Translations under genes and position numbers: made by a program | Shown here: positions 1-7,489 of the stretch, one piece after another | Position numbering within the stretch: position 1 is the stretch's first letter | Layout of the letters: each line of letters starts with the position of its first letter | Notes under the pieces: generated by a model | Told to the model about the DNA's origin: nothing | Database searches by the model: none | What the model saw: the letters and a program-made list of their open reading frames with translations, nothing else | Assembly (NCBI GenBank): GCA_946534145.1 | Contig: CAMNCH010000013.1 | Span: 1-32,356, forward strand | DNA length: 32,356 bases | Direction of reading: 5' to 3' | From: an uncultured Lachnospiraceae bacterium | GTDB lineage: Bacteria; Bacillota; Clostridia; Lachnospirales; Lachnospiraceae

Positions 1-2
1 AT

Positions 3-437
3 GCCTGGTCCCTCTTAAACGGCGGCGACGGAGACGTGCATGCGCCTTTGGTACTCAGGAATTCCTACGGTAAGGGACGACTCTACATACTGGCTATACC
101 CACAGCTCACGGAGAACTATACAACATTCCCGAAAGCGCAATGGACGTATACAAGAGAGTGCTCTGCGGACAGGAATACGCAAGCGGTAAGAACTTCTCC
201 ATGTTTACCTATGATTCGGGCGAGTTTATTTTGTATCGCTACGTTAAGAGCAACCTTCACACCGAAAAAGTCACCATTCATACCGCTAAGCCCGTTGAAG
301 CGTTGGTGGACGTTGAAACCGGCACCGAATTCAAGGCGGAAAAAGAATTCATATTCGAAGACTTCAAGCGTTACGAAGGATACAAGGTAACCGTGCTTTC
401 CACGCCCGGCAGATTTGTGAAGTATCGTTTTAAATAA
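3..437 (+). CDS. C-terminal part of an unidentified protein (5' end outside window)
   Basis: The reading frame is open from the first bases of the window to the stop at 435-437, so this is the last ~144 residues of a longer protein; the GTG at 36 and ATG at 40 are not needed as starts. The visible part has the segment YGKGRLYILAIP followed by a run of alternating hydrophobic and charged residues that looks like a small all-beta domain, ending in KYRFK. No catalytic motif is visible in this tail. The GKGR-strand pattern resembles C-terminal beta-sandwich or trimerisation domains of glycoside hydrolases, but that is only an impression. It sits 60 bp upstream of the DMT transporter on the same strand. 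Confidence 0.6.
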   Translation, partial: AWSLLNGGDGDVHAPLVLRNSYGKGRLYILAIPTAHGELYNIPESAMDVYKRVLCGQEYASGKNFSMFTYDSGEFILYRYVKSNLHTEKVTIHTAKPVEALVDVETGTEFKAEKEFIFEDFKRYEGYKVTVLSTPGRFVKYRFK

Positions 438-497
438 ATTCTTGCAAAAAAAGCCCATGGTGGTAATATGGGAGAAAAATCCAAGTGAGTTTAAGTT

Positions 498-1388
498 ATG
501 GGCGAGATTAAGTTAAAATCCAATCATATAAAGGGAATCCTGTGTATCCTTGCGGCCGCACTGGGATTCTCTTTTATGACTTTTTTTGTAAGAATATCGG
601 GAGACCTTCCCACCATGCAGAAGGCCTTCTTCAGAAATGCAGTGGCGGCAGTTGTGGCCACGGTTATTCTGCTTCGCTCTCCCGAGAAGTTTAAGATAAA
701 GAAAGGCAGCTTCGGAGACATCGCTCTTCGCTGTATTTTTGGTACCAGCGGCCTTATCTGTAATTTCTACGCCATCGACAGGCTGGGAATCGCGGATGCC
801 AACATGCTTAATAAGCTGTCGCCTTTCTTTGCCATTCTTTTGTCCATACCGATTCTTAAAGAAGTGCCCAAGGCAAGGGATATTGTGGCTACTGTAATCG
901 CTTTTACGGGTGCGTTGTTCATAATTCGCCCGGGCGGAGATATGTCGGTGGTACCGGCGCTCATAGGCCTTTACGGAGGCTTCGGAGCAGGCACGGCTTA
1001 TGTGTTTGTGAGGCGCCTCGGAGGCAAGGGAGAGCGGACACCCATTATAGTTTTCTGTTTTTCCGCATTTTCGTGTCTTGTAACGGCTCCATTTTTAATT
1101 ACGGGCTATGTGCCCATGACGGGATGGCAGTGGTTCTGCCTTATTATGGCAGGTGTTTCCGCCTCCCTCGGCCAGTTTGCCATAACCACCGCTTATAAGT
1201 TTGCACCGGCCAAAGAAATATCCGTATTTGACTACACTCAGGTGATTTTTGCGGCGATTCTCGGCATGATTTTCTTAAGCGAGACCCCTTCTGTATTCAG
1301 CATCATCGGCTACGTAATCATCATCGGAACCGCTGTTGTCAGGTGGTATCTGGCTCTTAAACGGGACAGGGCGGAAGCAAACGGGTGA
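498..1388 (+). CDS. EamA/DMT-family transporter
   Basis: A 296-residue membrane protein with about ten hydrophobic segments arranged as two similar halves (roughly residues 10-145 and 150-290), the usual length and layout of EamA drug/metabolite transporters. Sequence features are the early FSFMTFFVRISG segment and the second-half SLGQFAITTAYKFAPAKEISVFDYTQVIFAAILG stretch, where a conserved A/G-rich helix pair with a charged junction is typical of the family. It should act in the cytoplasmic membrane as an exporter or exchanger of a small metabolite; the substrate cannot be told. The ribosome binding site is weak. A hairpin at 1432-1473 followed by a T run probably terminates it. Confidence 0.85.
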   Translation: MGEIKLKSNHIKGILCILAAALGFSFMTFFVRISGDLPTMQKAFFRNAVAAVVATVILLRSPEKFKIKKGSFGDIALRCIFGTSGLICNFYAIDRLGIADANMLNKLSPFFAILLSIPILKEVPKARDIVATVIAFTGALFIIRPGGDMSVVPALIGLYGGFGAGTAYVFVRRLGGKGERTPIIVFCFSAFSCLVTAPFLITGYVPMTGWQWFCLIMAGVSASLGQFAITTAYKFAPAKEISVFDYTQVIFAAILGMIFLSETPSVFSIIGYVIIIGTAVVRWYLALKRDRAEANG

Positions 1389-1431
1389 TATTGTTACAGA
1401 GAAAGCATTTATTTGGATATATTTTGTTAAG

Positions 1432-1479
1432 CCTCATGTGGTAAAAGATTGTTATCAATCAATTCACATGAGGTTTTTT
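1432..1479 (+). terminator. Terminator-like hairpin that includes the next gene's RBS
   Basis: The arms CCTCATGTG (1432-1440) and CACATGAGG (1465-1473) are perfectly complementary, and the 24-nt loop contains a second small stem (GATTG/CAATC). TTTTTT follows directly. The 3' arm ends in AGG, which lies 6 nt before the ATG at 1480, so the hairpin both terminates transcription from the DMT gene and covers the ribosome binding site of the next gene. Confidence 0.7.
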
Positions 1480-2172
1480 ATGGACAAAATCAAAGAACTG
1501 TTTGCCAAGGTTCCGGCAATTAAGAATTTTAAGAAAAGACTTTTTATGACTCTTTTCGGAGTCATAATCTGCGCTATAAGCGTGGGCATCTTTAAGATAG
1601 CGGCTTTGGGCGTGGATCCCTTTCAGTCATTCATGGCGGGACTTGATGCGGCGGTTCCCCTGGATTTCGGGCTCTTGTATATTATAGCCAATGCCGTTCT
1701 CTTGCTGTTTTCGCTAATCTTTGACAGGCACTTCATCGGTATCGCAACCTTCATAAACCTGTTCCTGCTTGGGTACATTACCCAGTTTACTTACGACTTT
1801 TTGCAGAAGATTTTCGTAAATCCTTCAATGGTGACCAGAATAATCTGCCTTGTGGTGGGAGTGGTTATTATATGCTTCGGTTCAGCTTTTTACATGACTG
1901 CGGACCTGGGTGTATCCACTTACGATGCGGTGGCGCTGATTATTTCGGGTACGTGGAAGAAAGGTAAGTTTCAGTATGTCCGCATTATTACCGATCTTGT
2001 GTGCGTGGCCCTTGGAGTGGGACTCTTTCTTTTGGCAGGCGGCTCCGTGTCCATGATTCCCACCATTGCGGGCGTGGGCACCATCATAACCGCTTTCTTT
2101 ATGGGACCCCTCATCGAGTTCTTTAACGTTCACGTGGCAAGGCCTATTTTAAAGGACAAAGAAGAGGTTTAA
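1480..2172 (+). CDS. YczE/YyaS/YitT-like integral membrane protein
   Basis: The protein is 230 residues from the ATG at 1480; the open frame runs back to 1336, but that extension overlaps the DMT gene and the terminator hairpin, so the later start is chosen. After a basic cytoplasmic start it has about five hydrophobic segments. The pattern GIFKIAALGVDPFQSF near the start and the repeated FYMTADLGVSTYDAVAL in the second half are the duplicated 'K-A-x-L-G-x-x-P/T-x-D' elements of the YczE/YitT family. The function of this family is not established; some members sit near transport or regulatory genes. The tail is charged (LKDKEEV). Confidence 0.75.
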   Translation: MDKIKELFAKVPAIKNFKKRLFMTLFGVIICAISVGIFKIAALGVDPFQSFMAGLDAAVPLDFGLLYIIANAVLLLFSLIFDRHFIGIATFINLFLLGYITQFTYDFLQKIFVNPSMVTRIICLVVGVVIICFGSAFYMTADLGVSTYDAVALIISGTWKKGKFQYVRIITDLVCVALGVGLFLLAGGSVSMIPTIAGVGTIITAFFMGPLIEFFNVHVARPILKDKEEV

Positions 2173-2201
2173 TAATCCGTTTCGGTAATGGGAATATGAT
2201 T

Positions 2202-2274
2202 ATCCTACGAAGGAGAAATTCCTTAGTAGGGGATAGAATATATAAATTGATACGTGCAGGCCTTCGTGCCTGCA
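2202..2274 (+). promoter_or_regulatory. Two hairpins in the leader of the 2319 gene
   Basis: CCTACGAAGG pairs with CCTTAGTAGG across 2203-2228 with one mismatch, and GTGCAGGC pairs with GCCTGCAC around 2253-2274. Neither is followed by a clear T run. The second may end transcription of the YczE-like gene weakly or act as a 5' UTR stem for the following gene. Confidence 0.4.
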
Positions 2275-2318
2275 CTATTGCATCTCAGGCATAATGATAT
2301 GCGGAAGGGAGTCCGAAT

Positions 2319-2945
2319 ATGTCATTTGAAATTTCATCAGTAACTCAGAATCCGGGCGTGGCTCAGACCACAGCAACATCAGCAGCTTCCAAAACAAGCG
2401 AAGTTAAGGCTGACAAGACCGTAGAGACCGTCAAGGAAGATGTGGGAGCGGTATACGAAAAAGGACAGGAACAGGGCAAAGGTGCATACAGCATCAATAA
2501 GATGAGCAAAGAAGACAGAGACGCTTTGGTAACTCAGCTTAAGGCGGATGCGGAGAAGCGTCAGTCCCAGTTACTCGACCTTGTGCAAAAGACAATAACC
2601 GGTCAGGTGGGAGCATATTCCAAGGCTACCGGCGACGATATCTGGAATATTTTATCAAGCGGCAAGTTCACCGTTGATTCGGCCACCAAGGCTCAGGCTC
2701 AGGAGGATATCTCCGAGGACGGATACTGGGGCGTTAAGCAGACCTCCCAGAGACTTTTCGATTTCGCATCGGCTCTTGCAGGGGATGACGTTGACAAGAT
2801 GAAGTCCATGCAGGAAGCCATGGAGAAGGGCTATGAACAGGCTACCAAGACCTGGGGCAAAGAACTTCCCGAGATAAGCCAAAGAACCATGGAAGCAGCC
2901 AATAAGCTATTCGAAGACTATTTTGCGGCTAAGGCTGAAGGATAA
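2319..2945 (+). CDS. Conserved soluble protein of unknown function
   Basis: A 208-residue protein without signal peptide or membrane segments. Residues 1-60 are rich in Thr, Ser, Ala and Val and probably disordered; residues 60-205 are alpha-helical, with the recognisable block DGYWGVKQTSQRLFDFA and a C-terminal segment containing EKGYEQATKTWGKELPEIS. I recall similar proteins as conserved hypotheticals in Lachnospiraceae and other motile bacteria, sometimes compared with DUF5610, but the role is unknown. It is transcribed alone: ribosome binding site GGAAGGGAG before the ATG and a strong terminator at 2963-2998. Confidence 0.75.
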   Translation: MSFEISSVTQNPGVAQTTATSAASKTSEVKADKTVETVKEDVGAVYEKGQEQGKGAYSINKMSKEDRDALVTQLKADAEKRQSQLLDLVQKTITGQVGAYSKATGDDIWNILSSGKFTVDSATKAQAQEDISEDGYWGVKQTSQRLFDFASALAGDDVDKMKSMQEAMEKGYEQATKTWGKELPEISQRTMEAANKLFEDYFAAKAEG

Positions 2946-2962
2946 TTACATAAGATTTTGCG

Positions 2963-2998
2963 GCGGCGGTCTTTAAGATCGCCGCTTTTTCTTTTTCC
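2963..2998 (+). terminator. Rho-independent terminator
   Basis: GCGGCGGTC (2963-2971) pairs with GATCGCCGC (2977-2985) around a 5-nt loop, followed by TTTTTCTTTTT. It ends the gene at 2319-2945. Confidence 0.9.
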
Positions 2999-3000
2999 TC

Positions 3001-3028
3001 TTGATTTTTTGAGGATTTGGGTTAAAAT
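3001..3028 (+). promoter_or_regulatory. Probable promoter of the T-box/proS transcript
   Basis: TTGATT (3001-3006) and TAAAAT (3023-3028) are separated by 16 bp, placed directly upstream of the T-box leader. Confidence 0.55.
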
Positions 3029-3035
3029 ACTTACA

Positions 3036-3300
3036 AATGCGAAGAACGGAAGCAGTAGTTATTCCGATGCCTGCAGAGAGGAGCCGGTTGGTGCAAGGCT
3101 CCGGCTTAAGGATTTCGAACCCGTCCGGGAGCAGCAGGAGGGAAAACCGATTATCGGAAACTCCTGACGGAGGTCACCGTCATCATAGACATGCGAGTGT
3201 CGGCTTGCAGTGAGGGCAGGGTTTTCACCCTGAATTTAGGTGGTAACGCGGATTTTTATTCGTCCTAAGTATACAAAGGTATGCTTGGGACTTTTTATTT
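3036..3300 (+). promoter_or_regulatory. T-box leader controlling proS
   Basis: The leader has the conserved T-box core TTTAGGTGGTAACGCGG at about 3235-3251, whose TGGT element pairs with the acceptor end of uncharged tRNA. Downstream is a strong terminator: GTCCTAAGTATAC (3263-3275) pairs with GTATGCTTGGGAC (3279-3291) via G-U pairs, then TTTTTATTT. Upstream, stem I spans roughly 3040-3150, with the AGTA element on the 5' side and GAAC followed by CCG on the 3' side (about 3117-3123). A CCC or CCG specifier reads proline, matching the downstream gene. Uncharged tRNA-Pro should favour the antiterminator and raise proS expression. Confidence 0.92.
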
Positions 3301-3343
3301 TCCGGGCATGCTTAACCTCATTATTTTTTGAAAGGAGTTAAGT

Positions 3344-5086
3344 ATGAAGCTTAGCAAACTTGTAGGAGTAAGATTTAAAGAAAAGCCCGCCGACTGTGTG
3401 ATTGACAGCCACACTTTCAGCTTGAGGGGCGGATACGTAAAGAGAGTGAGTAACGGTATTTTTTCTCTTTACAATCCCATGAAGAGAGTTACTGCTAACA
3501 TCGAAAAGATTTTAAGAGAGGAAATGGATGCGGTTGACTGCCAGGAAGTACTGTTTCCCGTAGTTCTTCCCGGTTCTTTGTGGGAAGAGTCGGGCCGCTA
3601 TACGAGCGTGGGAGAGGAACTTTTACGCTTTAAGGACCGTAACGACACCCCCATGGTGCTGGGCATGACTCATGAAGAGGCGGCTGTGCATCTTGCAAGA
3701 GAATACGGCAGCACCTATGCCAATTATCCCTTTTCCATTTATCAGATTCAGACCAAATACCGTGACGAAGCCCGTCCCCGTGCAGGTCTTATAAGAGTGC
3801 GTGAGTTCACCATGAAAGATGCGTATTCTTTCCACACTACCCAGGAAGACCTTGAGCAGTATTATGCGAGAATGGCCAACGCATATGACAGAATTTTCGA
3901 GCGTGCGGGCATTCCCGGTGTTATTGCGGTTAAGTCCGATTCAGGCATGATAGGCGGAAGCGTTTCCCATGAGTACATGCTTCTTGCGGATGCGGGCGAG
4001 GACTCCATTGTTCTTTGCGACGAGTGCGGCTACAGCGCCAATATGGAGGCTGCCGACACCACCGTTGACAATTCCGGATGCTCACCCATGGGTGAACTAA
4101 AGAAGGTTTATACACCGAACTGCAAGACCATTGAAGAAGTAAGCGCTTTCTTAAACTGCAAGGTGGAAGAGGCCTGCAAGGCGGTTGTATACCAGGTTAA
4201 CGCTACAGATGAGTACGTAATAGTATTCATCCGCGGCGACTACGAAGTTAACGAAACCAAACTTACCAATTACCTTCACGAAGCGATTCATCCCGCAGAG
4301 ATTACGGAAGATTCGGGTCTCGTGGCAGGATACTGCGGACCTTACCGTCAGGAAGCAAAGTGTAAGATTGTTTACGACAAGTCCCTTGAGGGTATCGAGA
4401 ATCTCTTCTGTGGCGGCAACGAAGTCGATTATCACTACACCGGTCTCAACATCAAGAGAGATGTGGGAGACGTGGAATACGTTGACGTCAGCAAGATTCG
4501 CGACGGTGGCATCTGCCCTTGCTGCGGCAAAAAAAGCATTCGCATCAGCCGCGGTATCGAGGCGGGTAATATCTTCCAGCTGGGTACCAAATACTCCAAG
4601 AGCATGAACATGACTTACACCGCCGAGGACGGAAGCCAGCAGATACCCATTATGGGTTGCTACGGAATCGGTGTGGGTCGTCTTGCCGCATGTATCATGG
4701 AAGCCCATCACGATGACAAGGGCCCTGTATGGCCCATTACCGTGGCTCCCTGGAAGGTACATATCTGCTGCATGCGTCAGGACGATGAGGCTTGCAGAAC
4801 CACTGCGGAGAAACTATATAAGGATCTAACCGATATGGGTATAGAAGTTCTATTCGATGACAGAGACGTTCGCGCAGGTGTAATGTTTGCGGATGCAGAC
4901 CTTCTCGGAGTTCCGGTTCGGGTTACCATCGGACCCAAGGCGCTTGCAAACGGAGAGATAGAACTTGCCACCAGAGACAAGAGCGTTCAGTTAAGCGTTA
5001 AGAAGGAAGACATCATCCCCGAGATTAAGAAGCTTATGGATTCTTTGTACGAGGAGATTAATTCCAAGGTTAAGGACAGAATTTAA
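3344..5086 (+). CDS. proS: Prolyl-tRNA synthetase
   Basis: This enzyme charges tRNA-Pro with proline in the cytoplasm. The 580-residue length fits the bacterial long type with an inserted editing domain. Class II elements are visible: GMTHEE near residue 107, motif 2 (RDEARPRAGLIRVREF, about 140-155), and motif 3 (GCYGIGVGRL, about 437-446). The block between them (about 225-400) corresponds to the INS domain that clears mischarged Ala-tRNA-Pro. The last ~110 residues form the anticodon-binding domain. The insertion also carries CPCCG and CDECG pairs that could bind metal. The start has a strong AAAGGAG site, and a proline-specific T-box controls it. Confidence 0.97.
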   Translation: MKLSKLVGVRFKEKPADCVIDSHTFSLRGGYVKRVSNGIFSLYNPMKRVTANIEKILREEMDAVDCQEVLFPVVLPGSLWEESGRYTSVGEELLRFKDRNDTPMVLGMTHEEAAVHLAREYGSTYANYPFSIYQIQTKYRDEARPRAGLIRVREFTMKDAYSFHTTQEDLEQYYARMANAYDRIFERAGIPGVIAVKSDSGMIGGSVSHEYMLLADAGEDSIVLCDECGYSANMEAADTTVDNSGCSPMGELKKVYTPNCKTIEEVSAFLNCKVEEACKAVVYQVNATDEYVIVFIRGDYEVNETKLTNYLHEAIHPAEITEDSGLVAGYCGPYRQEAKCKIVYDKSLEGIENLFCGGNEVDYHYTGLNIKRDVGDVEYVDVSKIRDGGICPCCGKKSIRISRGIEAGNIFQLGTKYSKSMNMTYTAEDGSQQIPIMGCYGIGVGRLAACIMEAHHDDKGPVWPITVAPWKVHICCMRQDDEACRTTAEKLYKDLTDMGIEVLFDDRDVRAGVMFADADLLGVPVRVTIGPKALANGEIELATRDKSVQLSVKKEDIIPEIKKLMDSLYEEINSKVKDRI

Positions 5087-5095
5087 GATATTTAC

Positions 5096-5128
5096 GGGCG
5101 TCGCTTTGTGCGGCGCCCTTTCTTTTTT
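5096..5128 (+). terminator. Rho-independent terminator of proS
   Basis: GGGCGTCGC (5096-5104) pairs with GCGGCGCCC (5110-5118), followed by a T-rich run (TTTCTTTTTT). Confidence 0.9.
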
Positions 5129-5158
5129 GCAGGGTTGTTGTTAATATTGCATAAATAC

Positions 5159-5174
5159 ATGAGCATATGTTCAT
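5159..5174. promoter_or_regulatory. ArsR/SmtB-like operator candidate upstream of the ZIP gene
   Basis: ATGAGCATATGTTCAT is a near-perfect 16-bp palindrome with one mismatched pair. Its TGAnCATATGTTCA core resembles, from memory, the operators of ArsR/SmtB metal sensors such as CzrA. It lies about 85 bp upstream of the metal transporter start. Confidence 0.45.
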
Positions 5175-5188
5175 ATATTATCTGTTAA

Positions 5189-5204
5189 GTTAGCAATTGC
5201 TAAC
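5189..5204. promoter_or_regulatory. Perfect palindrome overlapping the ZIP promoter -35
   Basis: GTTAGCAATTGCTAAC is a perfect 16-bp palindrome. It overlaps the probable -35 element TTGCTA (5197-5202), so a bound repressor would block RNA polymerase. Its centre is 30 bp from the centre of the palindrome at 5159-5174, about three helical turns. Confidence 0.55.
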
Positions 5205-5224
5205 CATGCATATCATGCTACAAT
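5197..5224 (+). promoter_or_regulatory. Probable promoter of the ZIP transporter gene
   Basis: TTGCTA (5197-5202) and TACAAT (5219-5224) with a 16-bp spacer, about 28 bp before the ribosome binding site. Confidence 0.5.
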
Positions 5225-5257
5225 TGAGTTGATAATAAAAAAGAAAGGACGATGACT

Positions 5258-6052
5258 ATGGAGGCATTACTTAGAAAAGATATATTAATCGGTTTGTTGA
5301 TACCTTTTGCCGGAACTGCCGCAGGTTCTGCGTGCGTGTTCTTTATGCGAAAAGAACTGGGAAGACTGGTTCAGAAGGCATTGACCGGGTTTGCTGCGGG
5401 CGTAATGGTGGCGGCTTCCATATGGAGTCTTTTAATCCCCGCCATGGACCAGTCGGAGCATCTTGGCAAATGGGCCTTTGCCCCTGCCGCAGGAGGCTTT
5501 TGGGCAGGTGTGCTGTTCCTTCTTTTGCTTGATACGGTTATTCCACATTTACATATGAACGCCGAAAAGGCGGAGGGTCCCAAGAGCAGGCTGGCCCGTA
5601 CCACAATGATGGTGCTTGCGGTTACGCTTCACAATATTCCCGAAGGAATGGCGGTGGGCGTAGTGTTTGCGGGTCTGATTTCGGGTTCCGCGGAGATTAC
5701 TGCGGGCGGCGCGCTTGCTTTGTCCCTTGGTATTGCGATTCAGAACTTCCCCGAGGGCGCCATCATTTCAATGCCCCTTCATGCGGAAGGAAAGAGCAAG
5801 TTCGTTTCCTTTATAGACGGTGTTTTGTCAGGCGCGGTTGAACCGATTTTCGGAGCCCTGACGGTATTGGCTGTAGGCTTTATAGTGCCTGCAATGCCCT
5901 TCCTGTTAAGCTTTGCGGCAGGTGCCATGATGTATGTTGTGGTTGAGGAACTTATTCCCGAAATGTCTGAAGGTGAACACTCCAATATAGGTGTTATTCT
6001 TTTTGCAGTGGGATTCACTGTTATGATGGCTCTTGATGTGGCTTTGGGATAA
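5258..6052 (+). CDS. ZIP-family divalent metal transporter
   Basis: A 264-residue membrane protein with about eight hydrophobic segments, the normal size for bacterial ZIP (ZupT/GufA-type) transporters that carry zinc or other divalent metals into the cytoplasm. The two diagnostic metal-binding helices are clear: HNIPEGMAVG (about residues 124-133) and NFPEGAIISMP (about 161-171), with a further VVEELIPE helix. ATG 5258 is preferred over ATG 5252 because AAAGGA (5244-5249) lies 8 nt from it but only 2 nt from 5252. Two palindromic operators upstream suggest metal-responsive control. Substrate is inferred from the family only. Confidence 0.92.
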   Translation: MEALLRKDILIGLLIPFAGTAAGSACVFFMRKELGRLVQKALTGFAAGVMVAASIWSLLIPAMDQSEHLGKWAFAPAAGGFWAGVLFLLLLDTVIPHLHMNAEKAEGPKSRLARTTMMVLAVTLHNIPEGMAVGVVFAGLISGSAEITAGGALALSLGIAIQNFPEGAIISMPLHAEGKSKFVSFIDGVLSGAVEPIFGALTVLAVGFIVPAMPFLLSFAAGAMMYVVVEELIPEMSEGEHSNIGVILFAVGFTVMMALDVALG

Positions 6053-6081
6053 TTGACACTCTGTTTAAAAGAGTGTAAATT
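6053..6081 (+). promoter_or_regulatory. Strong promoter for the GlsB-like/Dak-like pair
   Basis: TTGACA (6053-6058) and TAAATT (6076-6081) with a 17-bp spacer. The inverted repeat ACACTC (6056-6061)/GAGTGT (6071-6076) lies between and over these elements and may be an operator. Confidence 0.65.
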
Positions 6082-6117
6082 AGACAGTGTAAATAAAATG
6101 TTATGGGAGGATTCACC

Positions 6118-6357
6118 ATGTTAAGACTTATCGTAACTATTTTGTCCGGTGCTTTGTCAGGCTGGCTTGCAGGCGAGATTATGGGCAGCAAGGGTTCATT
6201 CCTTCGCAACATTATCATCGGCCTTGTAGGCGGTGTGGTAGGCGGACTTTTGGGCGGAATCATCGGAGTAGGCGCTACCAACTGGATTGGCGGTATTTTA
6301 ATTTCCGTTGTGGGTGCATGCGTACTCATCTGGCTCAGCAGAAAACTTTTTAAGTAG
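6118..6357 (+). CDS. GlsB/YeaQ/YmgE-family small membrane protein
   Basis: A 79-residue, Gly-rich membrane protein with three hydrophobic segments (about residues 2-17, 28-48 and 55-75), matching the transglycosylase-associated family to which GlsB and YeaQ belong. The pattern GWLAGEIMGSKGSF followed by GxxGGxxGGxxGG is characteristic. Members are often stress-induced; no catalytic activity is established. The start at 6118 is preferred because GGGAGG (6105-6110) lies 7 nt upstream; the longer frame from 6103 would place the site inside the gene. Confidence 0.9.
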   Translation: MLRLIVTILSGALSGWLAGEIMGSKGSFLRNIIIGLVGGVVGGLLGGIIGVGATNWIGGILISVVGACVLIWLSRKLFK

Positions 6358-6367
6358 AATAAAAAGA

Positions 6368-6399
6368 CAAAGAGAGGCCTCGCGCCCCTCTTTGTTTTT
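6368..6399 (+). terminator. Terminator-like hairpin between the two small genes
   Basis: CAAAGAGAGG pairs with CCCCTCTTTG with one mismatch and is followed by TTTTTG. The next gene starts 22 nt later without a clear promoter of its own, so read-through is likely. Confidence 0.65.
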
Positions 6400-6420
6400 G
6401 ATAAAACAGGAGGAATACCA

Positions 6421-6714
6421 ATGGCAGATTTTACCAGCATTGATGCCGAAGACGATCAGTTTGCGTATCGTTACGACACTCAGCTTCTTATCGACAGAAG
6501 AGATGAAGACCTTGACGAGGATGAAATCGCAGACTACATCACCGAGCATTTTGAGGGCAACAGCCTTATTGCTGCAGGAGATGAAGACCTTATAAAGATT
6601 CATTTCCACACCAACGAGCCCTGGAAAGTACTTGAGTACTGCAACACCATCGGCGAGATTTACGATATTGTCGTAGAAGACATGATTCGCCAGTCAAACG
6701 GTTTAAAAGGCTAA
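6421..6714 (+). CDS. Stand-alone Dak-like (FakA/YloV C-terminal type) domain protein
   Basis: A 97-residue acidic protein. Its second half contains GNSLIAAGDEDLIKIHFHT and a GEIYDIVVEDM ending, which match the C-terminal domain of YloV/FakA-type 'kinase to dihydroxyacetone kinase' proteins, where the pattern is GDxxVVVGDDDLxKVHVHT...GExxxIxIxNM. The nucleotide-binding Dak2 domain and the central part are absent, so it cannot be a complete fatty-acid kinase. It could be a partner or regulator. Ribosome binding site AGGAGG is strong. It is followed by a terminator at 6719-6744. Confidence 0.75.
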   Translation: MADFTSIDAEDDQFAYRYDTQLLIDRRDEDLDEDEIADYITEHFEGNSLIAAGDEDLIKIHFHTNEPWKVLEYCNTIGEIYDIVVEDMIRQSNGLKG

Positions 6715-6718
6715 GATT

Positions 6719-6744
6719 AAGGCACCCGCGAGGGTGCCTTTTTG
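6719..6744 (+). terminator. Rho-independent terminator
   Basis: AAGGCACCC (6719-6727) pairs perfectly with GGGTGCCTT (6732-6740) around GCGA, followed by TTTT. Confidence 0.92.
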
Positions 6745-6779
6745 TGTGACGACAAGCGGGCGCTCAATTCAAATTGTAA

Positions 6780-6818
6780 TGCAAGTGTCTTGCAAAATGC
6801 AGTACACAATGGTAGAAT
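6780..6818 (+). promoter_or_regulatory. Promoter and operator of the toxin-antitoxin operon
   Basis: TTGCAA (6790-6795) and TAGAAT (6813-6818) with a 17-bp spacer form a good promoter. The inverted repeat TGCAAG/CTTGCA (6780-6785 and 6789-6794, 3-bp centre) overlaps the -35 and fits autoregulation by the antitoxin or the complex. Confidence 0.65.
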
Positions 6819-6838
6819 TTGTATAGGAGGGATTTGCT

Positions 6839-7138
6839 ATGAACAAGAATGCCACAGTCAGTGCCAGAATAGACGAAAACGTTAAAAATCAGGCAGAAGA
6901 TATATTACATCAGCTCGGAATACCGGTTTCGGTTGTTATCAATACTTTATATCACCAGATTATTGCGCAACAGGGAGTGCCTTTTTCAATTACGCTTCAG
7001 AAGACGCCTAAGTCTTTGGAAGAAATGAGCGCAGATGAACTGGATGCTAAGCTTACACGCAGCTACGAGCAAGCGCGTGCAAGGCAAGGCAAGCCGATGA
7101 AAGAAGTATTTGATAAACTGGAGAGGAAGCATAGTTAA
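6839..7138 (+). CDS. RelB/DinJ-family antitoxin
   Basis: A 99-residue protein with the N-terminal ribbon-helix-helix pattern of RelB/DinJ antitoxins: KNATVSARIDENVKNQAEDILHQLGI, then a helix leading into GVPFSI. The N-terminal ~50 residues should bind operator DNA as a dimer; the charged C-terminal half should wrap and neutralise the toxin. The stop overlaps the toxin ATG by one base (TAATG), giving translational coupling. AGGAGGG precedes the start. Confidence 0.9.
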   Translation: MNKNATVSARIDENVKNQAEDILHQLGIPVSVVINTLYHQIIAQQGVPFSITLQKTPKSLEEMSADELDAKLTRSYEQARARQGKPMKEVFDKLERKHS

Positions 7139-7482
7139 TGGGAGAATATGAAATAATCATCACGCCTGATGCTGAGGCTGATTTAAATGAATTGGATGAT
7201 TATATCACATTTGAACTGAAGGCTCCGGAAACGGCAGTCAGATACATTGAAGATATTAAGTCCCAAATTACAATGCTGAGTAAATCGCCGAGGCGGTTCA
7301 AACTTATGGAGAATGAGCCTTGGAAATCTCGCGGAGTCCGACGCATGAATGCCAAGAATTTTGCAGTATTCTTTTATGTTTATGAAGAATATTCAGAGGT
7401 ATATGTTATGAACGTAATATATCAAAAGCGTGATATTCCTAAGATCTTGGCAGAACTGTATCCTGATATAGATGAATTATGA
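7138..7482 (+). CDS. RelE/ParE-superfamily toxin
   Basis: A 114-residue protein with the RelE/ParE fold signature: an N-terminal beta strand YEIIITPDAEADLNEL, two helices, the SPRRF turn, and C-terminal strands with RGVRRMNAKNFAVFFYVYEE and VYVMNVIYQKRD. RelE members cleave mRNA on the ribosome and ParE members target gyrase; the basic RRMNAK segment and the NVIYQKRD end do not decide between these. It is toxic only without the upstream antitoxin, with which it is translationally coupled. Confidence 0.88.
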   Translation: MGEYEIIITPDAEADLNELDDYITFELKAPETAVRYIEDIKSQITMLSKSPRRFKLMENEPWKSRGVRRMNAKNFAVFFYVYEEYSEVYVMNVIYQKRDIPKILAELYPDIDEL

Positions 7483-7489
7483 TAACGCA

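Noticed and set aside
4151..4762. Long minus-strand ORF (203 codons) opposite proS
   Set aside because: It lies wholly inside the proS coding region, has no ribosome site and no family features; it is a shadow of the real frame.
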